Of a stretch of 18,817 nucleotides of DNA, positions 14,401 through 18,817 are shown one piece after another. Every line of letters starts with the position of its first letter. The first letter of the stretch is position 1. The notes under the pieces are model-generated. The model had not been told where the DNA came from, ran no database searches, and saw only the letters and a list, made by a program, of their open reading frames with translations. The translations under genes were made by a program, and so were the position numbers. The stretch comes from Saprospiraceae bacterium (GTDB taxonomy: Bacteria; Bacteroidota; Bacteroidia; Chitinophagales; Saprospiraceae): positions 1 through 18,817 of the forward strand of contig JAHDCE010000015.1 in the NCBI GenBank assembly GCA_020630045.1, read 5' to 3'.

Positions 14401-17400
14401 ACTACAAACCGGATTGTCAGGATCGGTAATCGTTACCATATAAGCTCCTGCGGGTACACCACTTAAAATGGTGTTGTCCGAGGTCAATACGCCCCCACTG
14501 AGCGGAGACCAGGAAATATTATAATCGGCAGGATTACCATCAATTCCAATCATGGCAATACCATTCGAACGACCACAATCCGCATTTTGCGATGATGTGT
14601 ATAAGACTTCCAAATCATCACAAACGGTACATTCGAAAGTTATATCGGTTATCCCGATCACACAACCGCGAGCGTCCGTAATGAATACGGAATAACTGCC
14701 TTCAGCTAAGCCGGATCGATCTTCCGGGTTATCGGTACCCGGCAAGTCAGTCCAATTGACTTGGTAAGGCATTGTTCCTCCTGCTATTGTCAAATCAATA
14801 TTTCCACCCGCCAAATCACAATCACCTGAAGTGGATGCGATAAGGGTCATCGGAGTCGGTTCTTCGATAGTAAAACAATCTCCACCGGCAACACATCCGT
14901 TAGCGTCGGTGATTTCCACACAATAATTTCCGGGCGGTAAATTACCATTCGTGAATACCGTCCCGCCCCCTTGGGTAATGGTTACATTTTCAGGAGTAGC
15001 GAATCCGGGAAGTGTATTGTAGGAGAAGAATACTTGGCCATCGTTTTCACCAAAACAAGAAATTTGTCGTACCGAATCCAAAGTGAATTCTAGTAATCCG
15101 GCAACATCCGAATCGGGAAGGATAACTGATTTCACCGCTTCACAACCGGAATCATTGTCGGTAACCGTAACCACATAGGTTCCTGATGATAAATTAGAAA
15201 CCACTGGTCCTCCTAGGGAACCGACATTCCAATCATATGAATAATCACCTGTTCCACTTGTGGTGACTACAGTAATTTCACCATCTGAATTACCACAAGT
15301 GGGTGCATTGTTTATTTCAATATCGACCTCAAGATCATTCTCTTGTCCGATATTCACCTGAACGACTCCGAAACATCCCGGTACGGTTGAATCCGTGAAT
15401 GTTACGAAATAAGTCCCGGCGGATAAATTCGTTCGAACGGCTCCTACTTCTCCATCACTCCATTGGTAATTATAGACCATTGGGATAAAGGAAGCTGTTC
15501 CGTCATTTAGCGCACAAGTAGCCGGTGATGTAATTATCGTATCCAATTCAGGAGCGTCTGAATTATTGAGTACGAATTGAATTTCATCCGTACATTCTCC
15601 GCTCATGTCCGCAACGGTGACACTATATGTGCCTGCCGGCAAATCGGTTCGGATATTTTCTTGAACCATTGTACCAATATCAGGCGACCAGATAAAGTCA
15701 AAATCAGAAACATTTCCTCCTGAGAATTGAATGGTGGCAGTTCCGTCGTCATTTCCACAAGTCGGAGATTCGACCAGTACTCCATCAATCACCGGTATAT
15801 GTGTACAAGGACACTCCGGCACATCGATTCCGCCACTCACCACCAAAGTACATCCATTGGCATCGGTAACGGTCAATTCATAATTACCGGCTAGTAAATT
15901 CGTCCGGTCTTTTATATTAATCGTTCCCGGAATATCGGCCCAATCGAAGGTATATGGAGATGCTCCACCACCTACCTCAACGGTAATACTTCCGTTATCC
16001 AAACAATCACTTTCTGTTGTAAGTGTCACTTCTAGCGGAAGGGCAGGATTCACTTCAAAACAAGTAATACCCGAGACACAACCATTCGCATCTGTAATCT
16101 CTATGCAATATTGTCCCGGGTTCAATTCCCCATTCATCACGTTTCCGAATCCGTCAGTAATCGTCGTATCAGCGGGGAATTCGAAGGATGGATCATAATC
16201 AACATCGAATACGACACTTCCATCCGTATCACCCGGACAACTGACATCTTGTACTTCTACAATAGTAACAGAAGCAGGTGGTACATCAGAATCTACCAAA
16301 GGCAATAAATATCCGGCACTACATCCTATGCCACCGACTTCTTCTACATTGACAACATAGGTTCCGGCAGCTAAGCCCGTTTGTGTAAGCCCGGTTCCTC
16401 CGTTACTCCAAGTCACATTATAGGTTCCTGTTCCTCCGGTTATGACCAAGGTCACTTCTCCATCTTCGTTACCACAAGTCGGATTATTGTCAACCGTATG
16501 TGAAATGACCAAATCATTTTCGTTACCGATTTCAACGGCTATGACGTTATCACAATCCGGATTCGACGGATCAACTACTGTTACGGCATAAATACCGCTA
16601 ATTAAATCATTTCTAACTGACGTCACACTACCATCGTCACTCCAAGTGTACAACCAAGAGGCAGGGCTCAAAGTAGCTGTTCCATTATTATCGGCACAAG
16701 TAGCCGGAGTAGTCGCAACCGTAGGTCTCGGGCCATCCGAATTTTCGATGACACTCGGAATGACAATATTACAATCAGGGTTTCCGATATCAGAAACCGT
16801 TACCATATATATGCCTGCCGGCAAATCGATTATTTCATTTCCAATAGCACTTGGAATTCCCGAAGTAGTTGACCAATTAAATTGATATAAGGATTCATCC
16901 TCTATTAAGCTTATCGCAATAGAACCTGTAGCTTCTCCACATTCAGAATTGGATACAATCACACTTGCAACCGTAGGAGGAGAACAAGGACATTGGGGAA
17001 CAACAATGTTCTCAATGGACATGGAACAGCCATTAGCATCCGATATAGTTACATCATAACTTCCGGCCGGGACATTCCCGGGGTTATCTGATGAAAGACC
17101 TCCTGTCCAATTGTAAACATATCCACCTGCACCACCTTCCACATCCAAAGAAATACTTCCTCCAGAGCAATCTGGAGTAACACCATCAACAGTAACAGAA
17201 AGCGGAGTAGCCGGATCAATTTCAAAACAGGCTACACCTGCTACACATCCGGCATTATCCCTTATTTCAATACAATACATACCGGGATTCAAGGAGCCGT
17301 TGACAAGACTGCCTCCACCATTAGTAAGAATAGTATCTGCAGGGAATTCAAAACCGGGCTGGTAATCAACAGTAAAATCAACTCCACCATCCATTGCTCC

Positions 17401-18817
17401 CGGACAAGAAATATCAAATGTATCAGTAATGACGACTGCAGCCGGTACAACATCAGAATCTGCAATACCAAATACATACTCAGTCATACAGCCATCTCCT
17501 CCAATTTCATTAATCAGAGCGACATAAGTACCGGAAGTCAAATTCGATTGGGAAATTCCCGTACCTCCATTGCTCCAATCTATATCATAAGTACCACTTC
17601 CGTTAGTGATGACCAAGGTAACAGCACCATCAGCATTTCCACAAGTCGGGTCATTGTCAACGATATGATCAACCTCTAAGTCATTAATCTCTCCTACGGT
17701 CACTAGAATAACATCAAAACAAGTAGAAGACGGATCAGATGGATCAGTCACGGTCACACCATAGAATCCGGTTGTTAAATCATTTCTTACCGGAGTCACA
17801 CTTCCATTATCACTCCATGTATATTCTAAAGAACTCGGAGACATGGTTGCAGTTCCGTCGTTGTTCATACAAGTTGCAGGAGTAGATACATAAGTAGCTT
17901 CAGGGCCACTTGTATTACCAACCGCCTCAGCAACTATTAATTGACAGTCCGGATTGGCTATTTCCGTAATCGTAATGTTATAGAATCCTGCCGGCAATTC
18001 AAAACGAGAATTACCAATGGTACTAGGTACACCAATATTCGGGGACCATTCAAAATTATAGAGTGATTCATCTTCTAATAGCCCTATCGTAATAGAACCG
18101 ATATTCTCTCCACAATCTGAATTAATGGTCGTAATAAAGGAAACGGTAGGTGGAACACATGAAGGATCTTCAAAGATGAATGCTATGATTTCCGTACATC
18201 CTGAGATTCCTGTGATTTCTACTAGATAATTATTATCAACACCGTTGTATATGGCATCGAAAGTAGCATTGTTTCCTCCAAAATTTATATTTGCGGCATC
18301 TCCCGAAACCACATTAACATTAGTTATCGTTTCATCTGCAAGGATTAATACCTGCTGTGTCGTTCCGTTATCTGTAGTTAAGGATGAAGGGGCGAATACG
18401 ATTCCAAAACCAGTCACATTCACCGTTACCGACAATGTAACATCTTCACATCCTCCGGAAATAGTGACGGTAAAAGAATAACTCCCTTCTTCCGTTGGTG
18501 TGAACACTGGTGAAGACAGGGTTGTTGACGACAATGTCCCAGTAGAAGGATTCCCAGAATCCTCTACCCAAGTATAAACGGTACCCCCGGTTGCATTCAA
18601 CTGTGTGGTTTCTCCAAGGCACAACTCGGCGTCATCCGCGGAAGCGGAAGGAACGTCGGGATCGACTGTCACCGTAACATCATCCACGGCGGTACAGCCT
18701 TTATCGTCCGTCACTGTCACGGTATATGTCGTCGTTATCGTGGGTGTTGCAGTCGGGTCCGCTATCGTAGAATTATCCAAACCCGCGCCCGACCAATCAT
18801 AATCGTAATCGCCGGAT
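11497..18817 (-). CDS. Giant SprB-repeat surface adhesin with type B T9SS domain (5' end missing)
   Basis: The frame is open to the window edge. The first in-frame TTG (18780) is not the true start, because twelve upstream codons continue the same PKD-like domain. Numbering from 18780 (2427 residues visible): 1-209 PKD/Ig-like domains (TYTVTVTDDKGC, GSYSFTVTISGGC); 210-1783 four tandem super-repeats, each of five SprB-like modules; 1784-1973 an unclassified segment; 1974-2251 three related repeats; 2252-2337 a cadherin-like domain (VVNDDWDTTLINVPIVINVKAND in part); 2338-2427 the gliding-motility CHU_C domain (NGITPNGDGVND, IYNRWGNRVF, DGTYFYVLDL). CHU_C marks type B T9SS export to the cell surface. 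SprB of Flavobacterium johnsoniae is the mobile gliding adhesin, but many SprB-repeat proteins have unknown roles. No PorP/SprF partner gene lies downstream. Confidence 0.92.
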   Translation of the reverse strand, partial: SGDYDYDWSGAGLDNSTIADPTATPTITTTYTVTVTDDKGCTAVDDVTVTVDPDVPSASADDAELCLGETTQLNATGGTVYTWVEDSGNPSTGTLSSTTLSSPVFTPTEEGSYSFTVTISGGCEDVTLSVTVNVTGFGIVFAPSSLTTDNGTTQQVLILADETITNVNVVSGDAANINFGGNNATFDAIYNGVDNNYLVEITGISGCTEIIAFIFEDPSCVPPTVSFITTINSDCGENIGSITIGLLEDESLYNFEWSPNIGVPSTIGNSRFELPAGFYNITITEIANPDCQLIVAEAVGNTSGPEATYVSTPATCMNNDGTATMSPSSLEYTWSDNGSVTPVRNDLTTGFYGVTVTDPSDPSSTCFDVILVTVGEINDLEVDHIVDNDPTCGNADGAVTLVITNGSGTYDIDWSNGGTGISQSNLTSGTYVALINEIGGDGCMTEYVFGIADSDVVPAAVVITDTFDISCPGAMDGGVDFTVDYQPGFEFPADTILTNGGGSLVNGSLNPGMYCIEIRDNAGCVAGVACFEIDPATPLSVTVDGVTPDCSGGSISLDVEGGAGGYVYNWTGGLSSDNPGNVPAGSYDVTISDANGCSMSIENIVVPQCPCSPPTVASVIVSNSECGEATGSIAISLIEDESLYQFNWSTTSGIPSAIGNEIIDLPAGIYMVTVSDIGNPDCNIVIPSVIENSDGPRPTVATTPATCADNNGTATLSPASWLYTWSDDGSVTSVRNDLISGIYAVTVVDPSNPDCDNVIAVEIGNENDLVISHTVDNNPTCGNEDGEVTLVITGGTGTYNVTWSNGGTGLTQTGLAAGTYVVNVEEVGGIGCSAGYLLPLVDSDVPPASVTIVEVQDVSCPGDTDGSVVFDVDYDPSFEFPADTTITDGFGNVMNGELNPGQYCIEITDANGCVSGITCFEVNPALPLEVTLTTESDCLDNGSITVEVGGGASPYTFDWADIPGTINIKDRTNLLAGNYELTVTDANGCTLVVSGGIDVPECPCTHIPVIDGVLVESPTCGNDDGTATIQFSGGNVSDFDFIWSPDIGTMVQENIRTDLPAGTYSVTVADMSGECTDEIQFVLNNSDAPELDTIITSPATCALNDGTASFIPMVYNYQWSDGEVGAVRTNLSAGTYFVTFTDSTVPGCFGVVQVNIGQENDLEVDIEINNAPTCGNSDGEITVVTTSGTGDYSYDWNVGSLGGPVVSNLSSGTYVVTVTDNDSGCEAVKSVILPDSDVAGLLEFTLDSVRQISCFGENDGQVFFSYNTLPGFATPENVTITQGGGTVFTNGNLPPGNYCVEITDANGCVAGGDCFTIEEPTPMTLIASTSGDCDLAGGNIDLTIAGGTMPYQVNWTDLPGTDNPEDRSGLAEGSYSVFITDARGCVIGITDITFECTVCDDLEVLYTSSQNADCGRSNGIAMIGIDGNPADYNISWSPLSGGVLTSDNTILSGVPAGAYMVTITDPDNPVCSEIRTIVIEHNDGPMAEVVNVIPADIGMSNGVVNIAPDSLTYNWSDGGVGDTRSDLAPGTYVITATNAPDTVCYQILVVDVPAECDLNVSNTIFVQPDCGESNGVVGISVSGGSGDYSIFWSDGIMAQTRSDVSAGAYTVVVIDNVAGCSEEITFAITDNITPATVSLVTDTVSVSCFGDEDGTIEFEVAYPGGFAFPADTTISDGFNVYEQGTLPPGEYCILIEDANGCIAGSACFVVIEPDKLELALAITPAGCVDRDEFGSIFVQPIGGTPEFTYDWAHIPGGDDPQLAEELTTGFYDLVVTDENGCSIVVMDIPITEECIPNDCEFFNGEDALDLTTFVCDQGVSICLSVSLDDFAMTDFDIIVDGVVDDVVLGGCDIDTTLAYTYTTIFGEGASGPYYLDSWVVNGVQYEGEFPDMQSLVDSMNIWDPEGEWTLLEENKLIVGGASDSDYSFMEVYPISNPSFIGVMGFNIGEDANGVEINVVGEGEHTIIVRNNETGCTDTLQLMLSCIDYTFYDTLVLGQGDSICLSDLEDIVDLIDFEGTVTSIENVCPPEGFIEVAVGDTCIYYEGIIPGQDTACIQICDDVVGICDTVFLVVDVLPPLQTTVFDTIFLNVDTTVVCLDSLTDLAGEIIQVENICPDASGESVEFELDPDTWCVTYYGFEFGTDSACWVVTDEFGNADTVNMVVTVIGPEPQTIIDTIFIGELVEFCLDTTDLAGNIVSISNACPDATDGYVEFNVFEDTWCVTYEGLEAGGPDTACIILCDDLGVCDTTYFYVWVEEFFDPPVVNDDWDTTLINVPIVINVKANDTVFGGIDTFYILDEPSVGQAIVNLDCTITYEPDDGVCSISDQFTYVACNPNACDTATVNVLILCTELTIFNGITPNGDGVNDVFYIDGIDEYPNNELCIYNRWGNRVFRKKGYNNEWEGMWDGAILPDGTYFYVLDLGDNNNTRYTGYIQIHR
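12028..12861 (-). repeat. Three tandem 91-95-residue repeats near the adhesin C-terminus
   Basis: Units cover residues 1974-2068, 2069-2160 and 2161-2251. Each begins with a YDT or FDT/IDT-I-F strand, continues with CL(S/D)...L....I-S/Q-(I/V)-N-CP, then DTWCVTY-G or a close variant, D(T/S)AC, and a D..G..DT(V/T) strand. They are unlike the SprB modules upstream and look like Ig-like stalk domains with conserved cysteines. Confidence 0.7.
13432..14616 (-). repeat. Adhesin super-repeat 4 (395 residues)
   Basis: Residues 1389-1783 have the A-E order, with the B module most changed: NADCGRSNGI; a B module beginning IPADIGMSNGVV, which has lost the usual TPATC cysteine; PDCGESNGVV; VSCFGDEDGTI with YCILIEDANGC; and PAGCVDRDEFGS. 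It is the most divergent copy and lies next to the C-terminal region, as expected for an old end unit. Confidence 0.8.
14617..15801 (-). repeat. Adhesin super-repeat 3 (395 residues)
   Basis: Residues 994-1388 have the A-E order: ESPTCGNDDGTA, SPATCALNDGTA, NAPTCGNSDGEI, ISCFGENDGQV with YCVEITDANGC, and TSGDCDLAGGN, ending ECTVC. Module A lacks the EDESLY block of repeats 1 and 2 and has GGNVSDFDFIWS instead. Confidence 0.85.
15802..16980 (-). repeat. Adhesin super-repeat 2 (393 residues)
   Basis: Residues 601-993 have the same A-E order: NSECGEATGS, TPATCADNNGTA, NNPTCGNEDGEV, VSCPGDTDGSV with YCIEITDANGC, and TESDCLDNGS, ending PECPC. It is closest to super-repeat 1 in modules A-C, which suggests this pair is the youngest duplication. 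Confidence 0.85.
16981..18153 (-). repeat. Adhesin super-repeat 1 (391 residues)
   Basis: Residues 210-600 comprise module A 210-299 (NSDCGENIGS), B 300-375 (TPATCMNNDGTA), C 376-455 (NDPTCGNADGAV), D 456-534 (DISCPGAMDGGV, YCIEIRDNAGC) and E 535-600 (TPDCSGGS, SDANGC), ending PQCPC. Of the other copies, super-repeat 2 is the most similar: it shares the LLEDESLY-type block in module A and FEFPADT in module D. Confidence 0.85.

Noticed and set aside
18778..18780. TTG at 18780 as the start of the giant adhesin
   Set aside because: Upstream codons to the window edge (SGDYDYDWSGAG) continue the PKD-like domain in the same frame, so the gene is truncated by the window.
11497..18817. CRISPR or short direct-repeat array in the repetitive 3' region
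   Set aside because: The repetition is at the protein level with divergent DNA and long periods; there are no short identical repeats with unique spacers.
1..18817. tRNA or rRNA genes
   Set aside because: No cloverleaf with T-loop GGTTCGA-type sequence in a proper context, and no rRNA motifs, were seen in the intergenic regions.

Overview
The window is a piece of a Bacteroidota chromosome, most likely a Saprospiria-like or related gliding/marine lineage. The evidence is the two type IX secretion (T9SS) C-terminal domain types (a type A tail on a BspA-like surface protein and a type B CHU_C/gliding-motility tail on a giant SprB-repeat protein), a membrane sensor kinase fused to a response regulator and an AraC-type DNA-binding domain, promoter-like TAnnTTTG boxes, and starts without Shine-Dalgarno sequences. 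The genus is inference; no rRNA or tRNA gene is present to fix it.

Layout. Positions 1-207 are intergenic and hold a hairpin repeat inside a longer inverted repeat. A Bax-inhibitor-1-like membrane protein (208-975, minus) follows, then a 496-bp intergenic stretch with operator-like palindromes and a convincing plus-strand terminator that has no assigned gene. Next comes a minus-strand pair: ribD (riboflavin biosynthesis) with a tightly linked EamA/DMT transporter. A divergent promoter region separates ribD from a secreted BspA-like protein (3683-5902, plus) with five exact-length 25-residue repeats and a type A sorting tail, closed by a strong terminator. A 978-residue 7TM-DISM hybrid histidine kinase/response regulator/AraC protein follows (6030-8966), then a second copy of the hairpin repeat.

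A compact plus-strand gene group covers 9163-11315: a TrmH-family tRNA 2'-O-methyltransferase, an exported DsbA-family oxidoreductase with a CSWC centre, and two small paralogous membrane proteins of unrecognised family.

The last 7.3 kb (11497-18817, minus) is the 3' part of a giant secreted adhesin that runs off the window edge. It contains PKD-like N-terminal domains, four tandem super-repeats of 391-395 residues (each built from the same ordered set of five SprB-like modules), a 190-residue unclassified segment, three ~92-residue Cys/Asp-Thr-rich repeats, a cadherin-like domain and the CHU_C domain. A terminator pointing along the minus strand lies between it and the converging operon.

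The surface proteins would be exported by Sec and T9SS, whose machinery genes are not in the window. The items that look least explained are the covarying hairpin repeat, the orphan plus-strand terminator, the two paralogous small membrane proteins and the hierarchical repeat architecture of the giant adhesin. I see no clear new defence or metabolic system.
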